Source of the DNA: Tenderia sp965602225
GTDB lineage: Bacteria > Pseudomonadota > Gammaproteobacteria > Tenderiales > Tenderiaceae
Direction: 5' to 3'
NCBI GenBank assembly: GCA_965602225.1
Contig: CBFCYE010000053.1
Location: 1-11,472, forward strand
DNA: 11,472 bases
This document shows, in pieces, positions 1 through 6,852 of the stretch; position 1 is the first letter of the stretch; every line of letters starts with the position of its first letter. The notes below the pieces were generated by a model that worked only from the letters and a program-made list of their open reading frames with translations, was not told the DNA's origin and ran no database searches. The position numbers were made by a program, and so were the translations under genes.

Positions 1-55
1 TATGCAGCGGCCTGCAAAGCCGTGGACGGCGGTTCGATTCCGCCCTCAGCCTCCA
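1..55 (+). tRNA. tRNA-Cys (GCA), 5' end outside window
   Basis: This is the 3' part of a cysteine tRNA gene. The anticodon stem-loop has anticodon GCA at 14-16, with stem arms 7-11 and 19-23 (one G-U pair). A normal T arm and acceptor strand follow, then discriminator T at 52 and an encoded CCA at 53-55. U73 as discriminator is typical of tRNA-Cys. The acceptor 5' strand and D arm lie before the window. A tRNA-Leu(UAA) locus follows, the same order as in the E. coli glyW-cysT-leuZ cluster, so a tRNA-Gly may lie just upstream (inference). Confidence 0.93.
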
Positions 56-167
56 TCTTACTCTTTATTATCAGATTCAAATCCCGTACAATCACTGCCC
101 ATCAAATCGCATGATGTTGCAGATTGTTTGATAACAAAATAATCCCCGCAACGCATTCAGTATCTTA

Positions 168-206
168 GCCCGGATGGCGAAATTGGTAGACGCAAGGGAC
201 TTAAAA
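168..206 (+). pseudogene. 5' half of a split tRNA-Leu(UAA), ends in the anticodon loop
   Basis: These 39 bases match the first 39 bases of the complete tRNA-Leu at 292-330 with one difference: G at 196 where the complete gene has C at 320. The piece covers the acceptor 5' strand, D arm, 5' anticodon stem strand (AGGGA, 195-199) and anticodon loop CTTAAAA (200-206). No variable arm, T arm or acceptor 3' strand follows. The missing half is best explained by the fragment at 1548-1602, whose stem strand TCCCT is the exact complement of AGGGA. The gene cannot give a mature tRNA as it stands. Alternative: a decayed tandem duplicate unrelated to the distal fragment. Confidence 0.85.
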
Positions 207-211
207 ACCCT
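200..211 (+). repeat. Candidate attachment core, left copy
   Basis: CTTAAAAACCCT here and CTTAAAATCCCT at 1548-1559 agree at 11 of 12 positions and bracket the inserted segment. The first seven bases are the tRNA-Leu anticodon loop. The single mismatch sits just 3' of the loop, where the right copy keeps the base needed for a paired stem. Confidence 0.55.
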
Positions 212-291
212 TTGTGGATTTTGTAAAGTGTTGAATTGTAAGGTTTTATTTCGGGTTTTTTGTAAAAGCCTGTAACAAAACAAAACGCGCT

Positions 292-380
292 GCCCGGATG
301 GCGAAATTGGTAGACGCAACGGACTTAAAATCCGTCGACTGGAAACGGTCGTGCCGGTTCGATTCCGGCTCCGGGCACCA
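292..380 (+). tRNA. tRNA-Leu (UAA), complete
   Basis: This is a complete 89-base class II tRNA gene. The acceptor stem is GCCCGGA/TCCGGGC, the anticodon stem ACGGA/TCCGT (319-323, 331-335), the anticodon TAA at 326-328, followed by a long variable arm, a T arm with GTTCGATTC, discriminator A at 377 and an encoded CCA at 378-380. It reads UUA/UUG codons. It lies inside the putative insertion and would replace the function of the split tRNA-Leu around it. Its 3' part (344-383) is repeated exactly, 40 of 40 bases, at 1566-1605. A T-rich stretch follows but no clear terminator hairpin was seen. Confidence 0.97.
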
Positions 381-383
381 TTA
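344..383 (+). repeat. 40-bp perfect direct repeat, left copy (tRNA-Leu 3' end)
   Basis: This is the 3' end of the complete tRNA-Leu (end of the variable arm, T arm, acceptor strand, CCA and the next TTA). It is identical to 1566-1605. Such a repeat is the usual mark of integration at a tRNA gene. Here the similarity continues upstream to the anticodon loop with a few differences, so the two copies are divergent tRNA genes rather than a recent duplication. Confidence 0.92.
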
Positions 384-424
384 TTTTTTAATCTCTTTTT
401 CTCGGTAAAGCGACCACACCTAGT

Positions 425-1345
425 TCAAGCTTCGTCGTCAATTTCTTCGTCAGGTAGTGGGTACTGTTGTATGAGCCCTCCTAGTGCAAACACTGTATTG
501 GCTTCAAGTGCTGCACCTTCCAAATCAGGAAAAAGGCTGCCATAACTAAAATTCATGAGGGATAGATTATGAAGGGCCCTTCCTACTTCCTGGCCAGGCA
601 AATCGTAGCGAGTAAGGTAGTGCGCCATATCACGACTGCGAAGATATGACTCGAGATCGATGTAGGTATGGTGTTCAAGGCGAGTATAAAGTCCTTGCTG
701 GGCCTTCTGTCTAAGTGGGAGAGCATATTTTGCAGATACAATCTCGAATTCCTCATCCACAATAATTGCCTCGGGTAATGCCAATTCCCAGATTGAAATC
801 GGCTCTGCAGGTTTATCCGCAGTCCCCATGAAATTGATACTGCCACCTAAACCTCTGAGGCCTTCGGTAAGACCTGGGTTTTGGTGCTCTGCGTAACCAA
901 TACAGGCAAAATAAGCGGCGATGAAGGGACTGTAGCTCCAGTCCAAGAGGGGGGTAACTAATCCAACATGTCTTCCCATTTCCCACGCACGTTTGTCATC
1001 AAGAATATCTTCATCGCGTATGCCTGGAAGTCGAATGGCTGATGCACGGAATCGCTCTAGAAACGCATCTCGAAATTTGTTTCGACCTTCACGTCCTTTA
1101 CTAAAGAGAGAATCTAAATTCATTTCAGGACGTTCACCATGAAGTGGTTTTTGACCTGGAGGATGAAACCCATCCTTCATACATTTCAGCATTCGCTCCC
1201 ATTTTGATGATAGGGGCCAAGAGATATCCCGTTGACCTCTAAAAACCCTTGCTAAACCCCAGCGGGTAGACCTTACATTTTTGGTAAAGTCATCAAAGGT
1301 ATCGCACTTGATGATTTTCACAGCGTTTGGTTTTTTTGTAGTCAA
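425..1345 (-). CDS. FRG-domain protein, possible defence gene
   Basis: The 306-residue soluble protein has the hallmarks of the FRG domain (Pfam FRG, a presumed domain with a conserved (F/Y)RG motif): VFRGQRD at residues 34-40 and RHVGLVTPLLDWSYSPFIAAYFA at about 125-147. No signal peptide or membrane segment is seen. The biochemical function of FRG domains is not established to my knowledge. They recur in mobile and accessory regions, so an anti-phage or toxin-like role is plausible but inferred. The start is TTG at 1345-1343, since an in-frame stop lies four codons upstream and no earlier ATG exists. A weak AGG sits 8 bases before it. The gene is convergent with the complete tRNA-Leu and is the only protein gene in the inserted segment. 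Confidence 0.85.
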   Translation of the reverse strand: MTTKKPNAVKIIKCDTFDDFTKNVRSTRWGLARVFRGQRDISWPLSSKWERMLKCMKDGFHPPGQKPLHGERPEMNLDSLFSKGREGRNKFRDAFLERFRASAIRLPGIRDEDILDDKRAWEMGRHVGLVTPLLDWSYSPFIAAYFACIGYAEHQNPGLTEGLRGLGGSINFMGTADKPAEPISIWELALPEAIIVDEEFEIVSAKYALPLRQKAQQGLYTRLEHHTYIDLESYLRSRDMAHYLTRYDLPGQEVGRALHNLSLMNFSYGSLFPDLEGAALEANTVFALGGLIQQYPLPDEEIDDEA

Positions 1346-1524
1346 AATGTATACCTAATTAATTTCGAATTTATAGTCTACTAAAGGCCGTGACAGCTTA
1401 CTTACTTGTTAGGTGTATTTGGAGCTAAAAATTGTAACAAAAGCTGATTAAAACCCCGTAAGTAATTGAAAAATAAAGGCACAAGAAATGCCCTGTTTGT
1501 TTCATAAAATTAGATAAGTTACTG

Positions 1525-1540
1525 ATACTTAAGTAAGTAT
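1525..1540. repeat. Short inverted repeat beside the right core
   Basis: ATACTTA (1525-1531) and TAAGTAT (1534-1540) form a 7-bp inverted repeat with a 2-base gap, ending seven bases before the anticodon-loop core at 1548. An imperfect inverted copy of its right arm (TTACTTACTT) lies near 1399. It could be a recombinase-binding site at the element end, or chance in AT-rich DNA. Confidence 0.3.
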
Positions 1541-1547
1541 ACGAGGT

Positions 1548-1602
1548 CTTAAAATCCCTCGACTTAACGGTCGTGCCGGTTCGATTCCGGCTCCGGGCAC
1601 CA
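1548..1602 (+). pseudogene. 3' half of a split tRNA-Leu(UAA)
   Basis: The fragment starts at the anticodon loop CTTAAAA (1548-1554) and continues through stem strand TCCCT (1555-1559), a shortened variable arm, the T arm, the acceptor strand TCCGGGC, A73 and CCA (1600-1602). Joined to 168-206 it gives a complete tRNA-Leu with a perfectly paired anticodon stem. It differs from the complete tRNA-Leu mainly at stem position 42 (C at 1558 instead of G at 334) and by two missing bases in the variable loop. It has no acceptor 5' strand or D arm of its own. Confidence 0.88.
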
Positions 1603-1605
1603 TTA
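1566..1605 (+). repeat. 40-bp perfect direct repeat, right copy
   Basis: This copy is identical to 344-383 over 40 bases, including three bases past the CCA end. It marks the right boundary of the disturbed tRNA-Leu locus. Flanking sequences diverge immediately after (GATTG here, TTTTT at the left copy). Confidence 0.92.
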
Positions 1606-1766
1606 GATTGTTTTGTTTTATCCCTCCTACTAGCAAGCCAATAGAAAAACCATTCACTATCATTTGATGCTTGTTGGGCTATTGGCGAATAAATTTAAGT
1701 CGCTTTTATTCATCAGGGCCTTGGTTTAGAGTTGGGTGTGTTTTAAACCCCTCTAAAGGATCATGG

Positions 1767-4700
1767 ATGAGCTTGCCCCGGAAGTTTTTCTTTCTATTTT
1801 TTCTCTGCTGTATGACACCTGCTTTAAGCCTTGCCGGTATCAATATTCACCATGACCTTGATGTACAACTGAATCCTGCTGAGCACAGCCTTGAGGTAAG
1901 CGATACGCTTACTTTACCAGGCGAGCTGTTGGAGGGCGCGGAGATAATCTTTTATCTGCATGAGTCCTTAACGCTTGACCCCACACACATTAATGCAAAA
2001 ATAATTTCTCATAATAAACGTTTTCCTGTGCCTGTCAGGGCCTACCGTTTGTCTTTAAAGAAGGGTGAAACATCTGTTGTTTTGCGCTATTCAGGTTCTT
2101 TGCATCATCAACTGACAAGCCAGGGCGAGGAGTACGCCAGAAGCTTTAGTGAAACAGCTGGAATGGTTTCGGCCGAGGGTGTGTTTTTGGCGGGGTCATC
2201 TATCTGGTATCCCTATATAGAGGCTGCGCAAGTGTCGTTTTCTATGGCTGTGGAATCTCCTAAGGACTGGAGGGTGGTTAGCCAGGGCGATCGCCTTAAA
2301 CAAACTGATGATGACCAGAGCAATTCGGTGCAATGGCAAGAGCTGAATCCGCAAGAAGAGATTTACCTGATTGCGGCTCCATTTCATGAATATACAAAGG
2401 CTGTTGGCAAGGTTGAGGCAATGGCCTTTCTCAGGCAGGCAGATACTGCGCTGGCCAATAAATACCTTGAGGTGACGGCCCAATATATAGAGATGTATCG
2501 CAACCTGCTCGGGCCATATCCATATAACAAATTTGCCTTGGTAGAAAACTTCTGGGAGACCGGTTATGGCATGCCGTCGTTTACGTTATTAGGCCCCAAG
2601 GTCATTCGTATGCCGTTTATTCTGCATTCCTCATATCCACATGAGATTTTGCATAACTGGTGGGGTAATGGCGTTTATGTCGATTATCAACAGGGCAACT
2701 GGGCTGAGGGACTGACATCATATCTTGCCGATCACCTGATTCAACAGCAGCGCGGCAAGGCGGTAGTGTTTCGGCGCAATATTTTGCAAAACTATGCCGA
2801 CTTTGTTTCTGCGGGCCGTGATTTTCCGTTGGCTGAATTTACCTCCAGGCACGGTTCCAGCAGTGAGGCCATTGGTTATGGCAAGTCGCAAATGTTTTTC
2901 CATATGCTGCGCCAGGTACTGGGGGACGAAGCCTTTGTCATCGGTCTACACCGTTTCTATCGTCAATATCAGTTTAAACAAGCGGGCTTTGATGATTTTC
3001 TCAAGGTGTTTCAAACGCTCAGCGATGATGATTTAAGGCCTTTGTTTCTACAATGGCTTCAGCGCAGTGGCGCACCCGCGCTTCAGCTTGATGATGTTGC
3101 AGTGGAAAAAGACACGGATGGTTGGTTGTTGCATGGCGTTTTGAAACAGGTTCAAGCGGGCGATGCCTACCAGCTGACTATACCAGTGGCTATTAGCCTC
3201 GAAGGTAAAGATGCGGCCTTTCAAACCAATCTGGTGTTGGCCACAAAACAGCAGGCGTTTTCGCTTAAGCTGGCCGCTAAACCAATCCGCCTGGATATCG
3301 ATCCTGAGTTTGATCTGTTTCGCCGCGTCAGTCGGGCTGAGATTCCGCCAGCTCTGTCGCAGGCCTTTGGTGCAGAACGTGTCCTGCTTGTCTTGCCATC
3401 CAACGCTTCGACAGAAATTCGTGCAGCCTATGAAACGCTGGCGAAGACATGGAACACCTCTCAATTCGGCAATCTTGAAGTGAAGTATGACAATACTATG
3501 GCTGCTCTGCCTGTTGACCGCACGGTATGGCTGTTGGGTGGGCAAAACCTGTTCGCTAATAAAGTTGTCGCGGCACTTAGGGGGCAAGGGGTTACTCGCC
3601 AAATAGACACTATCAGTTTGAAGGAGGGGGCGTTTAACTCTGCGCAACACAGTATCGTTCTGACTGCCCGCCGCCATAAGGATGATCCGCATGCCATGGT
3701 TTGGTTGGCTGCAGATCGCCCACAGGCTATCCCAGGCCTGGCTCGTAAACTGCCGCATTACCGTAAATACAGTTATTTGGTGTTTGATGGCGATGAGCCG
3801 AGCAATGTGGTCAAAGGCCAATGGCCGGTGCTGGATTCACCAATGAGTATTGGTTTGGATGGCGCGGTGTCCAAAATGGCAGCTCTGAAATCACGTCAAG
3901 CACTGGCGCAGCTGCCTGCTGTGTTTGATCAGCAGCGCATGCTGGCCGACGTTAGTGCCCTGGTTGCGCCAGAGATGGAGGGGCGTGGACTGGACACGCA
4001 GGGGTTGAAAAAGGCTGCCCAGTATATTGCCACAGCATTTCTCGATGCTGGCCTTAAGCCCGGTATTCCTGGTTCAGGCAGTTATTTTCAAGAATGGACT
4101 GAATATGTTGCTGGCCTTGGCCGCGATGTGACAATGAAAAATGTCATCGGTTACATTCCTGGGAACAATCCAGCCATGGCCGGACAAAGCGTGGTTATCG
4201 GTGCCCATTATGATCATTTGGGATTGGGTTGGCCGGATGTGCGGGAAGGCAATCAAGGCAAGCTACATAGCGGTGCTGACGATAATGCCAGTGGTATTGC
4301 GGTGATGCTGGAGCTAGCGCGTATTGTCGCCAAGGGCGGGCAACCACAGCGCAGCATCGTGTTTGTTGCCTTCACCGCTGAAGAGGCTGATCGACTTGGT
4401 TCTGAGTATTTTGTCCGTAATTATCAACACCTGCCGGCAGAAAAGGTGATTGCCATGGTCAACCTGGATACTGTCGGCCGGCTGGGGGATGCCCCTGTGA
4501 CTGCGTTTGGCACGGGCTCGGCCAGTGAATGGCAGCACATTTTCAGGGGAATTGGTTTTGTCACAGGTTTGAAGGTAAAGGCGGTGGCTAACGATTTCGG
4601 TTCCAGTGACCAACGTAGCTATCTTGATATTGGCGTGCCTGCTGTGCAGCTGTTTGGTACGGTTCATCAAGACTTCCATCGTCCCAGTGATACAGTCGAC

Positions 4701-5108
4701 AAGGTCGATGCAGCCGGAATGGTCAAGGTGGCCAGCGTGCTGAAAGAGACAATTGATTACCTCAGTAGTCGGCCTGAACCTTTGAGCGTCACCCTGGCAG
4801 GGCAAAAAACAGGCCGCAATAATCAGTCCAGGGCAAAGCAGGGACGTAAAGTCAGCATGGGGACAGTTCCTGATTTTAGCTTTACTGGATCAGGAGTGAG
4901 ACTAGCCGGGGTGGTGCCGGGTTCACCTGCTGCACAGGCTGGTTTGACTGAAGGGGATGTGATTATTGCGGTGAATGAACAGGCTGTGGCTGACTTACGG
5001 GACTTCGCTCAGCGGCTTAGAAATATGGTAGTGGCTGAGGTGGTCGCGATTGCCTACATGCGGCAGGGTGAGAGTCGGCAGGTTCAAGTAAAATTGGTTG
5101 CAAGATAG
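1767..5108 (+). CDS. Exported M1-like/M28 peptidase fusion with C-terminal PDZ domain
   Basis: I chose ATG 1767 because AGGA (1757-1760) precedes it by six bases and it begins a clear signal peptide (residues 1-24: MSLPRK, then a hydrophobic core ending in LSLAG). The frame stays open upstream without a signal sequence or RBS. The product is 1113 residues. Residues about 25-440 are M1-like, with zinc motif HEILH at 292-296, Glu314 as third ligand and a probable catalytic Tyr371. Residues about 730-1000 are peptidase M28, with metal ligands His814, Asp838, Glu872/Glu873, Asp901 and His971. Residues about 1030-1110 are a PDZ domain. The 440-720 stretch is unassigned. The likely role is cleaving peptides in the periplasm or at the cell surface. 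The M1 GAMEN substrate motif is not evident; TGYGMPSF stands near its expected place. The gene appears monocistronic. Confidence 0.9.
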   Translation: MSLPRKFFFLFFLCCMTPALSLAGINIHHDLDVQLNPAEHSLEVSDTLTLPGELLEGAEIIFYLHESLTLDPTHINAKIISHNKRFPVPVRAYRLSLKKGETSVVLRYSGSLHHQLTSQGEEYARSFSETAGMVSAEGVFLAGSSIWYPYIEAAQVSFSMAVESPKDWRVVSQGDRLKQTDDDQSNSVQWQELNPQEEIYLIAAPFHEYTKAVGKVEAMAFLRQADTALANKYLEVTAQYIEMYRNLLGPYPYNKFALVENFWETGYGMPSFTLLGPKVIRMPFILHSSYPHEILHNWWGNGVYVDYQQGNWAEGLTSYLADHLIQQQRGKAVVFRRNILQNYADFVSAGRDFPLAEFTSRHGSSSEAIGYGKSQMFFHMLRQVLGDEAFVIGLHRFYRQYQFKQAGFDDFLKVFQTLSDDDLRPLFLQWLQRSGAPALQLDDVAVEKDTDGWLLHGVLKQVQAGDAYQLTIPVAISLEGKDAAFQTNLVLATKQQAFSLKLAAKPIRLDIDPEFDLFRRVSRAEIPPALSQAFGAERVLLVLPSNASTEIRAAYETLAKTWNTSQFGNLEVKYDNTMAALPVDRTVWLLGGQNLFANKVVAALRGQGVTRQIDTISLKEGAFNSAQHSIVLTARRHKDDPHAMVWLAADRPQAIPGLARKLPHYRKYSYLVFDGDEPSNVVKGQWPVLDSPMSIGLDGAVSKMAALKSRQALAQLPAVFDQQRMLADVSALVAPEMEGRGLDTQGLKKAAQYIATAFLDAGLKPGIPGSGSYFQEWTEYVAGLGRDVTMKNVIGYIPGNNPAMAGQSVVIGAHYDHLGLGWPDVREGNQGKLHSGADDNASGIAVMLELARIVAKGGQPQRSIVFVAFTAEEADRLGSEYFVRNYQHLPAEKVIAMVNLDTVGRLGDAPVTAFGTGSASEWQHIFRGIGFVTGLKVKAVANDFGSSDQRSYLDIGVPAVQLFGTVHQDFHRPSDTVDKVDAAGMVKVASVLKETIDYLSSRPEPLSVTLAGQKTGRNNQSRAKQGRKVSMGTVPDFSFTGSGVRLAGVVPGSPAAQAGLTEGDVIIAVNEQAVADLRDFAQRLRNMVVAEVVAIAYMRQGESRQVQVKLVAR

Positions 5109-5114
5109 TCAATT

Positions 5115-5139
5115 TCGTGGTCGCAGACTTTGTCCACGA
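5115..5139 (+). terminator. Weak hairpin after the peptidase gene
   Basis: TCGTGG (5115-5120) pairs with CCACGA (5134-5139) around a 13-base loop, seven bases after the stop codon. There is no proper T-tract after it, only CTCAATAATTT, so intrinsic termination is uncertain. Confidence 0.3.
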
Positions 5140-5197
5140 CTCAATAATTTAAATAAGTTATTGTTTTTAATGTGAAAGATTATTTATTCACAAAAGC

Positions 5198-5206
5198 TGT
5201 GGATAA
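5198..5206 (-). promoter_or_regulatory. Perfect DnaA-box match
   Basis: TGTGGATAA is the exact complement of the DnaA consensus TTATCCACA. A second copy with one mismatch (TGTGGATTA, 5210-5218) starts 12 bases later in the same orientation, and a third near match (TGTGGGTAA) is at 5387-5395. Binding is inferred from sequence only. No dnaA, dnaN, gidA or par genes are nearby, so a DnaA-regulated promoter or titration site is more likely than an origin. Confidence 0.5.
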
Positions 5207-5209
5207 CTT

Positions 5210-5218
5210 TGTGGATTA
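5210..5218 (-). promoter_or_regulatory. Second DnaA-box-like site (one mismatch)
   Basis: TGTGGATTA differs at one position from the consensus complement TGTGGATAA and lies in phase and orientation with the perfect box, 12 bases start to start. The tight tandem makes chance less likely than for one box alone. Confidence 0.38.
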
Positions 5219-5505
5219 AATCAAAAAATGACCGTGGAACAGCACTAAAAACGGGCTATGTGACAAATTGGTTAAAAAATAACCAGTTTATAACTCATTG
5301 ATTATTAATGATTAAATATCATAGTCGGGTGGTTTGTCAAAATGAAAAATAGCCTTAATCATCCTGCGGTTAATATGGTCTTGAGTTGTGGGTAACTTGA
5401 TTTTTAATAGAAAAGTTAGCTTCTAATAGCCCTAATTAATATTAAGATTGCCATGTAACGTTATGATTTTTAATTATTTTGATGTTTTGTTGGTTTTGCT
5501 ACAGA

Positions 5506-5533
5506 TTTAGATACGGTTTACACTGATTAAAAT
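5506..5533 (+). promoter_or_regulatory. Candidate sigma70 promoter for the ChaN-kinase operon
   Basis: TTTAGA (5506-5511) and TAAAAT (5528-5533) are separated by 16 bases and match the -35 and -10 consensus at 4 of 6 and 5 of 6 positions. Transcription would start near 5540. The surrounding DNA is very AT-rich, so chance matches are expected. Confidence 0.3.
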
Positions 5534-5586
5534 ATAGAATTATCAGGACGATTTATATACGCAGGTGCCTGAGTCTGGGGGCTTGT

Positions 5587-6846
5587 TTGTTACTTGGGGG
5601 GTTCAGTTTGTATAAGGATGACAGCATTAGTCTGGGTAAATTACTCGGCTATCTAGCCATTTTAATTTTGGTTTTTGCCCACTCATCGCTTAAGGCGGAT
5701 GACTGTGTGCCTGTTGGCAAAGTTTTACAGCCCAAAACAAATACCTGGATAAATACAGCAAAACTCATCAATTCCAGTAAGGGCGAAAGAATCGTTTTGC
5801 TGGGCGAACACCACGACAATATGGAGCACCATCGTTGGCAGCTACAGATGATCACTGCGCTACATACCTTAAATAAAGATGTCGTGTTGGGCTTTGAAAT
5901 GTTTCCGCGTAAGGCCCAGCCAGTACTAGATCAGTGGGTAAACGGTGAGCTGACTGAGCGGCAGTTTCTGAAACAGGTTGACTGGGAGACCTACTGGAGC
6001 TTTGACCCCAGCCTGTACATGCCCATGTTTCACTACGCGCGCATGAACAGGATTCCAATCTATGCCCTCAATATTGAACGCTCACTGATTCGCCAGGTAG
6101 GCAAAAAGGGTTGGGAAAACATTGCTGTTGACCAGCGTGAGGGAATTTCAGACCCTAGCCCAGCCAGTGATGGCTATCGGCAAATGTTGGCAGGTGTTTT
6201 TATGAAGCATGGTAAGAATCACTCAGAAACACCTTCAGAGGAAGAGATAGCCAAAGCAATGGCTGTACCAGGCTTTAATCGGTTTGTAGAAAGCCAGCAA
6301 GTGTGGGATAGGGCGATGGCTGAAGCGATTGCCAATGGCGCCGACAAACACTCCCAAGCGCAATTTTTAGCAGTGCTAGGCAGCGGCCATATGATGTATC
6401 GCTATGGTGTGCCAGAGCAACTTGCGGCATTAGATATGCCTAAACCAAGTGTGTTGATTCCCTGGGATAAGGAATTTGAGTGTGGCTATATTCAAAAGGG
6501 GTTTGCTGACGCGGTAATAGGCCTAAAGTCATTTCGTTATTCAGATCAAGATAAAGAAGCCGATAAACCACGTTTGGGGGTCTATCTTGAAGCCTCAGAC
6601 GCTGGCGTTACAGTTGGCAAAATTATTTCAGGCAGCATTGCCGAGCAGCTTGAGCTGCAGGCGAATGACGTAATCACCTCAATGGCAGGAATCGAGATAA
6701 CAGAGGTTTCACAAGTCATAGAAATCGTCCAGGCTACCCAGTTTGGCACTTGGCTGCCCGTAACGATAAAACGCGGTAACGAATTAAAAGAGGTGCTGGC
6801 AAAATTCCCGCCACGCCCAACCAGTGACCTAGATGGCCTCAAATAA
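5587..6846 (+). CDS. ChaN-like haem-binding-fold protein with C-terminal PDZ domain
   Basis: The product is up to 419 residues. A hydrophobic export segment (about 16-35, ending SSLKADD) is followed by the ChaN/Cofac_haem_bdg domain at about 45-290: VLLGEHHDN (GEHH at 73-76), VVLGFEMFPR, QVDWETYWSFD, IPIYALNIE and FLAVLGSGHMMYRYG. A PDZ domain covers about 325-410 (LGVYLE, then IAEQLELQANDVITSMAG). Family members such as ChaN bind haem and are linked to iron uptake; the PDZ suggests a protein partner. No in-frame ATG precedes the conserved motif, so the start is non-ATG: TTG 5587 or TTG 5608, both behind G-rich stretches. The Cys after the signal lacks a normal lipobox, so a soluble periplasmic product is more likely than a lipoprotein. 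The hybrid kinase gene starts six bases after its stop. Confidence 0.85.
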   Translation: MLLGGFSLYKDDSISLGKLLGYLAILILVFAHSSLKADDCVPVGKVLQPKTNTWINTAKLINSSKGERIVLLGEHHDNMEHHRWQLQMITALHTLNKDVVLGFEMFPRKAQPVLDQWVNGELTERQFLKQVDWETYWSFDPSLYMPMFHYARMNRIPIYALNIERSLIRQVGKKGWENIAVDQREGISDPSPASDGYRQMLAGVFMKHGKNHSETPSEEEIAKAMAVPGFNRFVESQQVWDRAMAEAIANGADKHSQAQFLAVLGSGHMMYRYGVPEQLAALDMPKPSVLIPWDKEFECGYIQKGFADAVIGLKSFRYSDQDKEADKPRLGVYLEASDAGVTVGKIISGSIAEQLELQANDVITSMAGIEITEVSQVIEIVQATQFGTWLPVTIKRGNELKEVLAKFPPRPTSDLDGLK

Positions 6847-6852
6847 AAAATA

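Larger units (their letters stand above)
207..1554. mobile_element. Putative 1.35-kb insertion splitting tRNA-Leu, carrying a replacement tRNA-Leu and an FRG gene
   Basis: This segment lies between two tRNA-Leu(UAA) halves that rejoin in the anticodon loop. Its edges share CTTAAAA (200-206 and 1548-1554), extendable to 12 bases with one mismatch (200-211 and 1548-1559), as expected for a recombination core. It holds about 85 bases of AT-rich DNA, a complete tRNA-Leu(UAA), one minus-strand FRG-domain gene and about 200 bases of AT-rich DNA. The 10-mer TGTAACAAAA occurs near both ends (271-280, 1433-1442). Site-specific integration into tRNA genes is well known for tyrosine-recombinase elements. 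No recombinase gene is present, so this would be a non-autonomous element or the remnant of a larger one. Exact ends are ambiguous within the shared core. Confidence 0.68.
5109..5586. other. AT-rich intergenic region with DnaA-box-like sites
   Basis: This 478-base stretch has no convincing gene. The longest small frame noted, from ATG 5342, gives only 17 codons and lacks a ribosome binding site. The region holds a weak hairpin after the peptidase gene, three DnaA-box-like sequences, several short AT-rich palindromes (for example TGGTTA/TAACCA at 5269-5285) and a weak candidate promoter for the downstream gene. It probably contains the regulatory region of the ChaN-kinase operon. Confidence 0.6.

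Noticed and set aside
92..319. 75-codon minus-strand open frame
   Set aside because: It runs across the tRNA-Leu pieces and has no family resemblance, so it is a chance frame.
200..1554. Group I intron in the tRNA-Leu(UAA) anticodon loop
   Set aside because: Such introns are known in tRNA-Leu(UAA), but this insert contains a complete tRNA and an antisense protein gene, and I see no recognisable intron core elements.
1637..1686. Inverted repeat GCCAATAG/CTATTGGC upstream of the peptidase gene
   Set aside because: The 8-base arms are 34 bases apart with no T-tract or known operator pattern, so chance is likely.
1671..1766. Upstream extension of the M1/M28 peptidase
   Set aside because: It would put 32 residues before the signal peptide, and the good ribosome binding site and signal sequence both support ATG 1767.
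3048..3821. 257-codon minus-strand frame inside the peptidase gene
   Set aside because: It lies wholly antisense to a strongly supported coding region and has no recognisable motifs.
5342..5395. Small peptide gene of 17 codons from ATG 5342
   Set aside because: It is very short, has no ribosome binding site and lies in AT-rich DNA where short frames are expected.
5109..5586. Chromosomal replication origin
   Set aside because: It has only one perfect DnaA box and two near matches, with no clear unwinding 13-mers and no origin-linked genes on either side.
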